Shown: positions 14,991 through 23,953, numbered from the stretch's first letter. The stretch: DNA of 26,144 nt from Flavobacteriaceae bacterium (GCA_947482805.1 CANKLK010000013.1:1-26144), one strand, 5' to 3'. The notes: generated from the sequence alone by a model not told the origin. Numbers and translations are program-made.

Positions 14991-17809
14991 GTGATATAAA
15001 TAACTCTGCTAGATTAATAGCACACACTCTTTTGTCTCATGCAAAACAAAATGACGAAATTACAGATGAAATAATTTTGAACATTATTGACAGAGTTGAG
15101 GTAACAATGGCATCTGTTGGGCAAACAATTGATAAAAGAGAACTTTTTGAAATATTGGTAGCAGATTTCAGTATTGGCAAAGGTTCAATTACAGAAATGA
15201 ATGGAGATATAACACCTTGGCTCTATTCAAGAAAGGATGATATTAACTGGGAGTTATGGAGTAGATATAAGTCATATATGCACGAAAAAGACCCATCTTT
15301 TCCAATTAATGATTTAGATGATTTTACGGATAAGATATTAGATAAATGTTATAATCCTAAAGAATCTGGTTCATGGGACAGGAGAGGTATGGTTGTAGGA
15401 CATGTTCAATCTGGTAAGACATCAAATTATGTTGGTTTAATAAACAAAGCAACTGATGCTGGATATAAAGTAATCATTGTTATTGCAGGAACAATAAGCT
15501 CGTTAAGAAGACAAACTCAAGAAAGAATTGACGAGGGCTATATTGGAAAAAGTAGTTCTGCATATATCAATAATTATGGTGAAAATAAAATAATCGGAGT
15601 TGGTAAATATAAAGTTGATACTGATATATATTCCTTAACATCGTCTTTTTATCGAACTGGTGATGAAGGCGATTTTAATCAAGGCATAGCTAATAGGTTA
15701 AATATTCCAATAGGAAAAAATCCGGTTGTTTTTGTTATTAAAAAGAACAAAAGTATTCTTGAAAATTTGATTGATTGGTTTTCAAAAGATTCTAATATTA
15801 GAGTTGTGAATGGGCAACCAAAATTATTCGATGTTCCTGCTTTGATAATTGATGATGAGGCTGATGCTGCATCCGTTAATGCAACAAAAGACATAAATGA
15901 TATAAAAGCTATAAATAAGTTAATTAGAACATTATTAAATGTGTTTGATCAAAATACATTTGTTGGATATACTGCAACACCTTATGCAAACTTATTTATT
16001 CCACAAGATTTCAATGATGAATTAACTACTGTCGTAAAGGGTAAAAGCTACTTTATAGGGGAAGATCTATTTCCTAAAGATTTTATTATAAATATAATAG
16101 CACCAAAAAATTACATTGGAGCAGCTAAAATATTTGGTCTAGAGAATCCGATAACAGGAGAAAGTCATGAACCGCTCGATGTGTTTAGAGTTATTGATGA
16201 TTATGACCCACCATTTTTCAGGACAATAAATAAAAACAATAAGGATGATTTACCTGAATATTTACCTGAAAGTCTTGAAACAGCTTTAAAATCTTTTATT
16301 CTTACTTGTGCTATTAGAAGATTAAGAGGACATGAGAAAAAACATAATTCTATGTTAGTTCATGTTGCTCTATATGTTAAATGGATTGATAGAGTAGCAT
16401 CTTTAGTCAACGAAAGAATGAAAGATTTTAAAAATTATATAAGTGCTAATGATTCTCAATTTTTAATTGAATTGGAAGAATTATTCATAAATGATTTTTT
16501 GACTACAACCGAAAATGTAATTGAAAATATCGACTACAAAGACAGTAGAATTGAATTGCAAGATTGGGAAAATGTAAAAGCTGAGTTAAAGAAAGCAGCC
16601 TCAAAAATTGATGTTCGCGCAGTTCATGGAACTCGTTCTACAACAAATTTAGAATATCATAATATTGATGAGATTGATTACTCTAGGTATGAGGAGGGTT
16701 TATCTGTAATAGCTGTTGGAGGTGGTAGATTGGCTAGAGGAATAACTTTAGAAGGTCTATCAACGAGTTATTATTTGAGAACAACAAGAATGTATGATTC
16801 TTTGATGCAAATGGGTAGATGGTTTGGTTATAGACCTGGATATGTTGATTTATGCAGGTTATATACAACAGAAACTATCTATGAATGGTTTAATCATATA
16901 ACTATGGCTACTGAGGAAATGAGATATGATTTTGATGAAATGACTACGCGTAATTTAAAACCTAAAGATTTTACATTAAAAGTTAGAAATCATCATGGTT
17001 TATTAGCAATCACAAGTGTCGCTAAACTTTTTTGGGCTAAAGATATTACAATGTCTTTTTCTGGTTCAAATCCGCAAACTTATTTATTGTTTAAAGACCA
17101 AAAATCGATTCAAAACAATTTCAACAATCTTAAAAATTTATTTGAAAGATTAGGATTTCCAATAGAGGAAAATATAATTACAAAAAGAAAAAAAGTTAGA
17201 TACCTTCTGTATAGAAACGTACAAGTGGATTTGTTAACCGACTTTATTGAGAACTATAAAATAAATATTCCTTCAATTAATAATCAAGTATTATCAGATT
17301 ATATTAAAAATCAGAACACAAGTAATAATATAAGAGAATGGAATATTTGTATAGTATCTAATACAAGTGAAAAGGCATTGTTATACGATGAAGGAGTAAT
17401 TAAGAAGCCTGAAAATAGAACAGAGTACGAAACTCAAAAATATAAATTATCAGCTAATGGACAAGAAATTGAATTAGTTTGTAGTGTCAGAAATCAAACG
17501 GAATATTCTGAATTATATAAAATAACAAAAAATCAAATTGATGATGTTGTAGATCGTCAAGTAGATTTAATTGAAAATGGAGTAGGAAGTATTAAAAATA
17601 GAAGAGCTAATGAAAGTAAAGGTTTACTTCTAATTTATGCTTTAGATGAAAGAGGAACAACAAATGTTGAAAACGGAATTCCAATCATAGGTTATAGTTT
17701 GCATTTTCCTAAAATTGAAAATGAAGTTCAAGTTTCTTATTCTGCAACAATAAAAGAAGAACTAGACTTAGAACCAATGGAAGATGATGATAATTCTGAA
17801 AACGAATAA
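14987..17809 (+). CDS. Z1-domain protein, superfamily-II-type ATPase
   Basis: 940 residues. Walker A GHVQSGKTSNYVG (138-150), Walker B/DEAD box ALIIDDEADAAS (285-296), motif III YTATPYAN (328-335), a late GGGRLARGITLEGLS, and then LMQMGRWFGYRPGYVDLCRL, which carries the arginine-finger motif VI. These are the hallmarks of Z1 (Pfam Z1), a helicase-like ATPase family found almost only with DNA methyltransferases, MORC-like ATPases and AIPR/DUF4420 proteins. The likely role is ATP-powered DNA translocation or unwinding, coupling recognition to cleavage. It starts with ATGA overlap of the GHKL stop and ends 2 bp before the nuclease gene. C-terminal about 250 residues are not recognised. Confidence 0.9.
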   Translation: MSDINNSARLIAHTLLSHAKQNDEITDEIILNIIDRVEVTMASVGQTIDKRELFEILVADFSIGKGSITEMNGDITPWLYSRKDDINWELWSRYKSYMHEKDPSFPINDLDDFTDKILDKCYNPKESGSWDRRGMVVGHVQSGKTSNYVGLINKATDAGYKVIIVIAGTISSLRRQTQERIDEGYIGKSSSAYINNYGENKIIGVGKYKVDTDIYSLTSSFYRTGDEGDFNQGIANRLNIPIGKNPVVFVIKKNKSILENLIDWFSKDSNIRVVNGQPKLFDVPALIIDDEADAASVNATKDINDIKAINKLIRTLLNVFDQNTFVGYTATPYANLFIPQDFNDELTTVVKGKSYFIGEDLFPKDFIINIIAPKNYIGAAKIFGLENPITGESHEPLDVFRVIDDYDPPFFRTINKNNKDDLPEYLPESLETALKSFILTCAIRRLRGHEKKHNSMLVHVALYVKWIDRVASLVNERMKDFKNYISANDSQFLIELEELFINDFLTTTENVIENIDYKDSRIELQDWENVKAELKKAASKIDVRAVHGTRSTTNLEYHNIDEIDYSRYEEGLSVIAVGGGRLARGITLEGLSTSYYLRTTRMYDSLMQMGRWFGYRPGYVDLCRLYTTETIYEWFNHITMATEEMRYDFDEMTTRNLKPKDFTLKVRNHHGLLAITSVAKLFWAKDITMSFSGSNPQTYLLFKDQKSIQNNFNNLKNLFERLGFPIEENIITKRKKVRYLLYRNVQVDLLTDFIENYKINIPSINNQVLSDYIKNQNTSNNIREWNICIVSNTSEKALLYDEGVIKKPENRTEYETQKYKLSANGQEIELVCSVRNQTEYSELYKITKNQIDDVVDRQVDLIENGVGSIKNRRANESKGLLLIYALDERGTTNVENGIPIIGYSLHFPKIENEVQVSYSATIKEELDLEPMEDDDNSENE

Positions 17810-17811
17810 TT

Positions 17812-18783
17812 ATGGTAAGTATTAAATCTATTTGGGAAAGTCATGTTCCTACTGATGAAATTATTATAAAAACGCAACTTGAACATGTTAAGCCGTTCAA
17901 GTGTTTTGCTGCAACAAATCATATAACCGGAAATCATTTATACATTTTTGAAACATCTAAAAATGCTAAATTTCCTGAATTTAAAAATTTTAAGTTCAAG
18001 GGTTTATTCATTGAAATATATGAATTTGAAGAAACAAAAGAATTACATATTTATCTTTTAGATAATCAGTTAAAAGACATTTTCAGTTTGTTTATTGAAA
18101 ATATTGTAGAAGAAATTTCAAAAAGTGTTACTGAAAATGAAGCATTAGTTGAAACTTCTAATGTTGTTTTAAAATGGAAGAAATTATTTGACAAAATAAA
18201 TTTCCAAGGACTACCAATTGAAAGACAGAAAGGATTAATTGGAGAACTTTTATTATTCAATTCAATGCTTGATGAAAAATATTCTATAGATGCTTTATTA
18301 GAAAGTTGGACTGGTCCGGATTTTAATGATAAAGATTATCGTTTTGGTTCATTTGGTATTGAAGTAAAGTTAACTTCATCAAAAGTTCCAAAAGTTAAGA
18401 TTTCAAGTGAAAGGCAATTAGATAATGATAATCTAACAAAGTTATATTTAGTGTTATATGTGGTCGAAGAAGTTAAGGATAAAGGATTTTCACTAAATGC
18501 TATTATCGAACAAATTAGAACTAAAATTAATAATAATCAGAATGCTTTAAAGTTTTTCAACGAAAGACTTTTATTAGTTGGATATTTTGATGAAGATTTT
18601 GAAAATTACAAACGTCAGTATGCCTTTAGAAAGAGAAATTTTTACGAAGTTAAGAGTGATTTTCCAAGATTGGTAGCTTCAGATTTACCTATTGGTTTGT
18701 TTGATACAAAATACAACATTGAATTATCAGCAATAGAACAATTTTTAGTAAGTAATGAATCAATTCTTGAATTAATAAAATAA
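17812..18783 (+). CDS. PD-(D/E)XK nuclease, DUF4420 family
   Basis: 323 residues. The active-site pattern lies in the middle: a helix with Glu145 (GLIGELLLFN), then ESWTGPDFNDKDYRFGS with Asp170 and Asp175, and the strand IEVKLTSSKVPKVKISS with Glu184 and Lys186. This is the D...ExK order of the PD-(D/E)XK fold and fits DUF4420 proteins. It is probably the DNA-cutting component of the cassette. The N-terminal 130 residues may be a docking domain. The stop is followed by TAATG overlap with AIPR, so the two are translated together. Confidence 0.85.
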   Translation: MVSIKSIWESHVPTDEIIIKTQLEHVKPFKCFAATNHITGNHLYIFETSKNAKFPEFKNFKFKGLFIEIYEFEETKELHIYLLDNQLKDIFSLFIENIVEEISKSVTENEALVETSNVVLKWKKLFDKINFQGLPIERQKGLIGELLLFNSMLDEKYSIDALLESWTGPDFNDKDYRFGSFGIEVKLTSSKVPKVKISSERQLDNDNLTKLYLVLYVVEEVKDKGFSLNAIIEQIRTKINNNQNALKFFNERLLLVGYFDEDFENYKRQYAFRKRNFYEVKSDFPRLVASDLPIGLFDTKYNIELSAIEQFLVSNESILELIK

Positions 18784-21170
18784 TGGAGAGAGGATTAAAA
18801 AATTATATTGAAGCCATTCAGTCTGATGTTTCAGCATTAGTATATTCAGATGGTGAAGGAGCAAGTTTTGAAGATAAATTTACGGAACATTGCATTGAAA
18901 TATTGGATAACATTGGTAAATCAGAAGGCGCCAGAGTATTGTCTTATATAAATCCTGATTCTCAAGGAAGAGTTGACTGGAAATTAAATGGATATTGTCT
19001 AAAAGATGAATTCAAAGACGATTCTAACAAGGTTTACTTTGAAACATTAGATTTATTTATAACCTATTTCAATAAAACTTCCTATGATTATAACATTACT
19101 AAAGATGACTTTAATAAAAGTATAAATCAGATAAAGAAGTTTTTAAATGCAGCTCTAAAAGGGCATATTGATTATATTGACCCTGCTCAAACAGAGTTGA
19201 ATCAGTTATTAAAAATCATTTTAAAGCAGAAAGCAAATTTCGATAGAATTAATATTTATTTATTAATCAACGGTAATTCCAATCACGATTTAGAGAAAAT
19301 TACAATTAAAGGATTTGATGATCTAGATGTTTTTGTTCATGTTTGGGATATTCCTAGATTTTATAAGTTAAGTGAATCATCAAGCAATAGAGAGCCTATT
19401 GAGATTGATTTTAAAAAGTTAATATCAAATAATCAGCATGGTATTCAATGTTTGAAAATGCCAAACATTAATGAGTTGTATGAATGTTATTTGGCAATTT
19501 TACCGGGTGAAGTGTTATCTAAACTTTACAAAGAATATTCAAACGAATTACTAGAAAGTAATGTTAGAGCTTTTTTAGGTCAAACAGGTAAATTTAATAA
19601 AGGGATAAGAGATACCATAAGAGAAAAACCGCAAATGTTTCTACCGTACAATAATGGTATTACTGCAACCGCAGAAAACGTTGAAACCACACTTAATGAT
19701 AATCAATTGTACCTAACTAAACTACTTGATTTTCAGATTGTAAATGGTGGTCAAACGACTGCCTCATTATTTCATACACAGAAGAAGTTTAAAGATGCCG
19801 ATTTGAGTAATGTTTTTGTTCAGATGAAATTAACGGTAATTAAAGATGTTGAACAAAAAAACATTGAAGTTCCAAACATTGCTAGATATGCCAACAGTCA
19901 AAACAAAGTATCAGAATTAGATTTGTCTTCTAATAATCCATACTTTGTTCAAATTGAATCATTATCGCGTAAAAAATATGTAATTGATTCAGATAATAGA
20001 AACATGTCAACCTTGTGGTATTTTGAACGTGTAAATGGTCAGTACAAAGAATCTTTAAATAAATTAACAACTCCAGCTCAACAAAGAAAATTCAAGGAAC
20101 AAAATCCTACCAATCAGAAATTTGTTAAATCTGATGTTGCTAAGTACATAAATATTTGGGAATTAGAACCACATTATGTTTCACAAGGTGCTCAGAAAAA
20201 CTTTATTCATTACACCAAAAAGATTAATGAATTAGTAAAGAAAAATAAATTTCCTGGTGAAAATTTTTATAAAAAATTAATTGCTAATGCTATTCTATTT
20301 AAAGTGGTAGACAAACTTTTTGGCAGAAAAAGTATTGATGCCATTGGTGATACCAATTTAAAATCATTCACAGTAGCTTACACACTTTCGTATTTTTATT
20401 ATTTGACAGACAATAGAATTGATTTATGGAAAATTTATGAAGAGCAACGAGTTGACGCAAGAATAGTAAATGAATTGCAAAAATTAATTGTTTTCGTTTA
20501 CCAACAATTGGTTAAATCTTCAAATAATTCGCTTATTTCTGAATATGCCAAAAGAGAATCAAGCTGGAAGTTATTGAAAGATGAAAATTATAAATTCAAT
20601 TTCGAGCAATATTCTGAATGCTTCATAACAAAAGAACAAGTCTTAACAAGAGAAATAGAAACAGAAGAAATTGATAACAAATCGGAAAATAACTTGATGA
20701 GCATTAATAGAATTTTAGGGTTTGGTAATAAGTTTTGGGATGGTGTTTCTAAATGGTCTATGAATAGTGAAGAATTAAAAGAGTTCTCAACCGATATATG
20801 GGAAATCGCAAGTAAAATAAAAAGAGCCAAAAATCTTAATAGTAGAGATATTGCCATTGGTAATAAATTACTTTCACATATTGAAGATAATAACATAGAT
20901 GTTGATATTATAAAATCATTATCAAATGAAATTGAGGTTGAAGTTATTGATGTTAAAGCTATTTATGACAGATTAAAACTAATTTCCAAAAATGATTGGT
21001 CTAAAATATTTGATTTGGGAGAGCAAACTAAAATATTTGATAATCTTGAATTAGCTAATTTAAAATCTGTTCAAAAGTCTATTGCAAAAAGCGAAACAGT
21101 AAAAGAGGTTAACGTTGTAAATGCTTTAAAATCAATTAAAAAACTAAATAAATTTGGTTTAAAATATTAA
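18783..21170 (+). CDS. AIPR-family protein (abortive infection phage resistance)
   Basis: 795 residues. The AIPR core is at about 258-345: ESNVRAFLGQTGKFNKGIRD, TIREKPQMFLPYNNGITATA and LLDFQIVNGGQTTASLFHT, the family's diagnostic blocks. AIPR proteins confer phage resistance, in some cases by abortive infection, and commonly sit last in methyltransferase-MORC-Z1-DUF4420 operons. The N-terminus (about 30-100) could hold a degenerate nuclease-like domain, though I see no convincing ExK motif. The last 150 residues are helical and not recognised. It overlaps the DUF4420 gene by 1 bp and is probably the last intact gene of the operon. A broken frame follows 44 bp later. Confidence 0.9.
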   Translation: MERGLKNYIEAIQSDVSALVYSDGEGASFEDKFTEHCIEILDNIGKSEGARVLSYINPDSQGRVDWKLNGYCLKDEFKDDSNKVYFETLDLFITYFNKTSYDYNITKDDFNKSINQIKKFLNAALKGHIDYIDPAQTELNQLLKIILKQKANFDRINIYLLINGNSNHDLEKITIKGFDDLDVFVHVWDIPRFYKLSESSSNREPIEIDFKKLISNNQHGIQCLKMPNINELYECYLAILPGEVLSKLYKEYSNELLESNVRAFLGQTGKFNKGIRDTIREKPQMFLPYNNGITATAENVETTLNDNQLYLTKLLDFQIVNGGQTTASLFHTQKKFKDADLSNVFVQMKLTVIKDVEQKNIEVPNIARYANSQNKVSELDLSSNNPYFVQIESLSRKKYVIDSDNRNMSTLWYFERVNGQYKESLNKLTTPAQQRKFKEQNPTNQKFVKSDVAKYINIWELEPHYVSQGAQKNFIHYTKKINELVKKNKFPGENFYKKLIANAILFKVVDKLFGRKSIDAIGDTNLKSFTVAYTLSYFYYLTDNRIDLWKIYEEQRVDARIVNELQKLIVFVYQQLVKSSNNSLISEYAKRESSWKLLKDENYKFNFEQYSECFITKEQVLTREIETEEIDNKSENNLMSINRILGFGNKFWDGVSKWSMNSEELKEFSTDIWEIASKIKRAKNLNSRDIAIGNKLLSHIEDNNIDVDIIKSLSNEIEVEVIDVKAIYDRLKLISKNDWSKIFDLGEQTKIFDNLELANLKSVQKSIAKSETVKEVNVVNALKSIKKLNKFGLKY

Positions 21171-21214
21171 ATAGTACTACTAAAAATCAAAAAAACACCA
21201 AAATAAGTACAATA

Positions 21215-21274
21215 ATGACTTGGCAAGAAATAAAATCTATATATGAACCTGGTTCAATATACAATCTTGAATAA
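21215..21274 (+). pseudogene. Broken 5' end of an additional cassette gene
   Basis: ATG at 21215 opens a frame MTWQEIKSIYEPGSIYNLE that stops at 21272-21274, immediately before GTGTG. It starts 44 bp after the AIPR stop on the same strand, as a next operon gene would, and its composition looks coding. It is too short to be a likely functional protein. I read it as the first 19 codons of a gene interrupted by an intron-like sequence and then lost. Confidence 0.45.
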
Positions 21275-21377
21275 GTGTGTCGAATACGGTGAAAACTGGT
21301 GGTTAAGTCAGGTGTCTTAGAATTCCTCTCTAAGCGTAAGAACGGAGATAAAAACGAGAGTCCGTGAAAAAACCACC
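21275..21377 (+). mobile_element. Probable 5' fragment of a group II intron (domain I)
   Basis: The fragment begins GTGTG, matching the group II 5' consensus GUGYG. It then has GGTGGTTAAGTCAGGTGT, close to the GGGTGTTAAGTCAAGTAG segment of the Lactococcus Ll.LtrB intron as I remember it, followed as in that intron by two consecutive hairpins: CTTAGA/TCTAAG (21316-21321 with 21329-21334) and ACGGA/TCCGT (21342-21346 with 21361-21365), the second containing GAGATAAAAACGAGAG. An A-run and AACCACC follow. Domains II-VI and an intron-encoded reverse transcriptase are absent, so it is a truncated remnant at best. Confidence 0.5.
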
Positions 21378-21409
21378 CCTGATTAGTTCGAGGTGGTTTT
21401 GTTTTTTTA
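21371..21409 (+). terminator. Rho-independent terminator
   Basis: AACCACC (21371-21377) pairs with GGTGGTT (21392-21398) across a 14-base loop, followed by TTTGTTTTTTT. It would end transcripts coming from the AIPR cassette. The left arm can also pair with GGTGGTT at 21298-21304. Confidence 0.65.
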
Positions 21410-21732
21410 AATTGTCTTGTCCTGATATAGCGATATACAAAAAAATTCTAAATACTCTTGTCTATACATTACACACAGTTAGATATTCAAAAGAAAATTA
21501 TGAAAGATCTACAAGTTTAAAATTATTCCTATGGTTGATAGATATTTTTCATAATACCATTTGACTTTTCAAAATCATTTATCTATTTATTAAAAAAGAG
21601 AATTACTCTGTTGATGTTAGTCAAAATAAAGTGGTTATATAATTCCTTAATAATTATCTAATTTCTTGTTTCTACTATATCACAGAACTAATTCTCTTTA
21701 ATTAAACTTTAATTAATAGAGATAGATTTACT

Positions 21733-22329
21733 ATGCAAACAAAAGAATGGAATACTAAAAAAGAGATATTAGAAATATACCCAATATCAAAAGCAACCTA
21801 CAAAAAGAGAATTAAGAATATTGATTCCTCAAAAACAAAATTCACAACTTCCAAAACAGGTTCCCCAACCAGGTTAATTCATCATTCCATATTGGATGAA
21901 CTATTCAGAAAAAGAAGAAGATTAAGTTCCACAGAATTTGAACAAACTATTAAATGGGTTAGAAACCACCATTGGAACTTCATTGGAAATATTGTCCCAG
22001 TAAGCTCCACCATTGAGGATTTGAAAAATAAGATGAGATTCTTATTTGATGAACTCAAATCATTACAAATGGAGAAAAACCAAATAATCTTGTTTTACAC
22101 AATCGAAATGAACCCAAATGACAATTGCTATCATGCACATTTTTTAATTGATTGTGCAAAAGATATGCTCGTTCTGGGGGATATTGAAGGTAAACTTGCA
22201 ATCATCTGCGAACCAAACACAAAAAGTGAGTCCAGAATTCATATTGAAGAATATGACTTGAAATTTGGAAAAGATGGAGCAATATATTCATCAAAAGAGG
22301 AGAGATATTTTTATGAAATATTGGGATAA
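21733..22329 (+). CDS. HUH-endonuclease/Rep-like protein, 198 aa
   Basis: The N-terminal 60 residues look like a helix-turn-helix DNA-binding domain with basic tail (TKKEILEIYPISKATYKKR, then LFRKRRRL). The rest has the order of motifs of rolling-circle replication initiators: WNFIGNIVP (81-89, motif 1-like), a strand ILFYTIEMNP and then CYHAHFLID with the HUH pair His134/His136 (motif 2), and IYSSKEE with Tyr185 and Lys188 (YxxK, motif 3). Length is on the short side for Rep proteins. It may nick an origin or transfer site in the neighbouring inverted-repeat region, or be a decayed or regulatory Rep. Motif matches are good but short, so the family call is moderate. Confidence 0.6.
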   Translation: MQTKEWNTKKEILEIYPISKATYKKRIKNIDSSKTKFTTSKTGSPTRLIHHSILDELFRKRRRLSSTEFEQTIKWVRNHHWNFIGNIVPVSSTIEDLKNKMRFLFDELKSLQMEKNQIILFYTIEMNPNDNCYHAHFLIDCAKDMLVLGDIEGKLAIICEPNTKSESRIHIEEYDLKFGKDGAIYSSKEERYFYEILG

Positions 22330-22349
22330 CTAAATTATATGTGTGAAGA

Positions 22350-22488
22350 GGTTAATCTCATTTAACCCCATTTTACAAAAACAAACTTCACTATCTAGAA
22401 TGAGCTTAAATTGCCTAAAATTAGCACTTTAGATAGCGCGCAACTTAAATTTACGCTCTAGTTTTGTCCTCGAATTCAGGTGGCCACC
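22350..22488. repeat. Cluster of nested inverted repeats downstream of the Rep-like gene
   Basis: The stretch contains GGTTAA/TTAACC (22350-22355, 22362-22367), CTATCTA/TAGATAG (22391-22397, 22430-22436), GAGCTTAAATT with its near-complement AATTTACGCTC (22402-22412, 22448-22458), and the perfect 10-bp palindrome GGTGGCCACC (22479-22488). Such density in otherwise plain AT-rich DNA, just after an HUH-like gene, is what an origin or nick region would look like. Confidence 0.45.
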
Positions 22489-22530
22489 CATTCAAAAAAT
22501 TAAATAAATAAATTATAAAATAATATAACT

Positions 22531-23184
22531 ATGCCGAATTGGTGTTTAAATAAAGTAAAAATTACAGGTAAAGAAGAAAACTTAAAAAAAATAAGTCAAA
22601 TTATTAATGAAATACTTGATGAGGATGATGAACTTGAAATGATGGAAAGTTTAATTGGGAGAGATTCAAGTATTGCTGAAAATGAATATAATGATGTCAG
22701 ATGGCATGATGTAGATATTAAGTATTGGGGTGTAAAATGGAATATAAAATATGGAGATTGTATTTCGATAGATAAAAATGAATATATCCTTCTTGAATTT
22801 CAAACAATATGGCATCCTAATGAATTTAGCGAAATGCTTTCAAAAAAATATGATGTAAGTGTAACTATAAATTATTTAGAGCATGAAATGGGATTAAGTA
22901 GACTAATTGAAATTGATAAAAATGGGAATATAATAAGAGATAAAACTTATCGACATTTAGCGGAGGGTTTATATAAATATGATAAATCAATTTTCTGGAA
23001 AAAAATTAGTAGTCTCGTAGAAGATTATTTTTCAAATAAGGAACAACCAAGAGAAGATTGTTTTAAAGTCGGAGATAAAAAGCATGGCAAAATAAATCGC
23101 ATTAAAAATTTACTATGTTTCATGACTTTTGATGATCTAACAAAATTTGGAAAAATGATATCGATAAAAAAATTATATAAATAA
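22531..23184 (+). CDS. YubB-like ferredoxin-fold protein
   Basis: 217 residues starting MPNWCLNKVKITGKEENLKK. The MPNWCxNxxxITG start followed by a ferredoxin-like alpha/beta region with WHDVDIKYWGVKW and ILLEFQTIWHPNEF is typical of the YubB/DUF1281-like family carried on plasmids and phages. The rest (about 125-217) is charged and not recognised. No catalytic motif is known for the family. It follows the Rep-like gene and inverted-repeat cluster on the same strand and is followed 14 bp later by a small gene. Confidence 0.65.
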   Translation: MPNWCLNKVKITGKEENLKKISQIINEILDEDDELEMMESLIGRDSSIAENEYNDVRWHDVDIKYWGVKWNIKYGDCISIDKNEYILLEFQTIWHPNEFSEMLSKKYDVSVTINYLEHEMGLSRLIEIDKNGNIIRDKTYRHLAEGLYKYDKSIFWKKISSLVEDYFSNKEQPREDCFKVGDKKHGKINRIKNLLCFMTFDDLTKFGKMISIKKLYK

Positions 23185-23198
23185 ATTAATAAAATTAA

Positions 23199-23468
23199 AT
23201 GAAAATGAAAAAACTAAAACGTTACGATGAGGAAATGGAAAAAATACTTTTCGATGCATTTGATATGTTATCAAATGCTGGATTCGATGTAAATGTTGAA
23301 GATGGATTAGGATATATGAGTATTATTTCAAGTGATTACTCAATCCAATTCGATTTTGCAGAAGGAATTGTACTAATTCCTGATAATGAGAAAGAATTAA
23401 GTCGGTTTAATAAGAGACAGGAGGAACTAATTAATTTAGATTTAGGATTTATTCCAATGCACATATAA
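23199..23468 (+). CDS. Hypothetical protein, 89 aa
   Basis: Not recognised. Acidic, soluble protein beginning MKMKKLKRYDEEMEKILFDA and ending LDLGFIPMHI. It starts 14 bp after the YubB-like gene, so the two are one unit, and ends at a bidirectional terminator. A second in-frame ATG two codons in is an equally good start. Confidence 0.6.
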   Translation: MKMKKLKRYDEEMEKILFDAFDMLSNAGFDVNVEDGLGYMSIISSDYSIQFDFAEGIVLIPDNEKELSRFNKRQEELINLDLGFIPMHI

Positions 23469-23480
23469 ATGTCAAAAAAC

Positions 23481-23505
23481 AAAAGGGACTTTAAAGTCCC
23501 TTTTT
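23481..23505. terminator. Bidirectional terminator between convergent genes
   Basis: A perfect 24-bp palindrome centred on 23492/23493, with GGGACTTTAAAGTCCC at its core (23485-23500), flanked by an A-run on the left and a T-run on the right. It can stop both the plus-strand YubB unit and the minus-strand YbjQ-like gene. Confidence 0.85.
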
Positions 23506-23514
23506 AATTAATCC

Positions 23515-23943
23515 TTATTTGAATTTTACTGCTGTACCATACATTTGAAGATAGAAATATTGAAATCCGTTTGTATCCATATCAATATCTTGTCTCATTG
23601 AAATAATGGCATCAGCATTTAATATTGATGCTCTTGCTTTTAGCTCCTGAACTGCAATATAGAACGCTTTATCAAAATCATTTTGACCTGCTGAGAACTC
23701 ACCCCATAGTACACCCCAATCTGCTCTTGTTTCATTCATAAGGGAGTTCTTTTTTAATTCCTCTATTTCTCCTTTATATTTTTTAATTAAAGTGCCTAAT
23801 TGACTACCAAATAGCCCTTTATTAGAAACTGAAAAATATACAGGACCAATAATTTCATAATCAGATTTGATATCTCCTGTTGATACAATAATATTGTTTG
23901 ACATAATCATTTTGTCAGTGATTATAGTGCTGACACCGCACAT
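23515..23943 (-). CDS. YbjQ/UPF0145-like heavy-metal-binding-domain protein
   Basis: Up to 142 residues. ATG at 23943 gives MCGVSTIITDKMIMSNNIIV. Starting at MIMSNN or MSNN a dozen or so residues later is as plausible and better matches family starts. The core has the YbjQ-like pattern: N-terminal strands (IIVSTGDIKSDYEIIGPVYF), long helix (LGTLIKKYKGEIEELKKNSL), ELKARASILNADAIISMR and a final strand FYLQMYGTAVKF. Members form pentameric or larger rings of unknown function. The gene faces the YubB-like unit across a shared terminator, and a cluster of TTGAC motifs lies in its promoter region. Confidence 0.65.
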   Translation of the reverse strand: MCGVSTIITDKMIMSNNIIVSTGDIKSDYEIIGPVYFSVSNKGLFGSQLGTLIKKYKGEIEELKKNSLMNETRADWGVLWGEFSAGQNDFDKAFYIAVQELKARASILNADAIISMRQDIDMDTNGFQYFYLQMYGTAVKFK

Positions 23944-23953
23944 CTAAAATTAA

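Larger units (their letters stand above)
21171..21732. other. 562-bp stretch without an intact gene
   Basis: Contains a 19-codon broken frame (21215-21274), a probable group II intron 5' fragment (21275-21377) and a hairpin terminator (21371-21409). From 21410 to 21732 it is AT-rich with no ORF or structure I trust; a TATA-like start region for the HUH-like gene may lie in the last 100 bp. Confidence 0.6.

Noticed and set aside
20588..20896. Minus-strand ORF of 102 codons inside AIPR
   Set aside because: It is the antisense shadow of a strong coding frame, as are others at 13592, 14452, 15679 and 18066.
21275..21410. Retron ncRNA
   Set aside because: No reverse transcriptase gene is near, and the a1/a2-type pairing and msd stem are not evident; the group II intron likeness is better.
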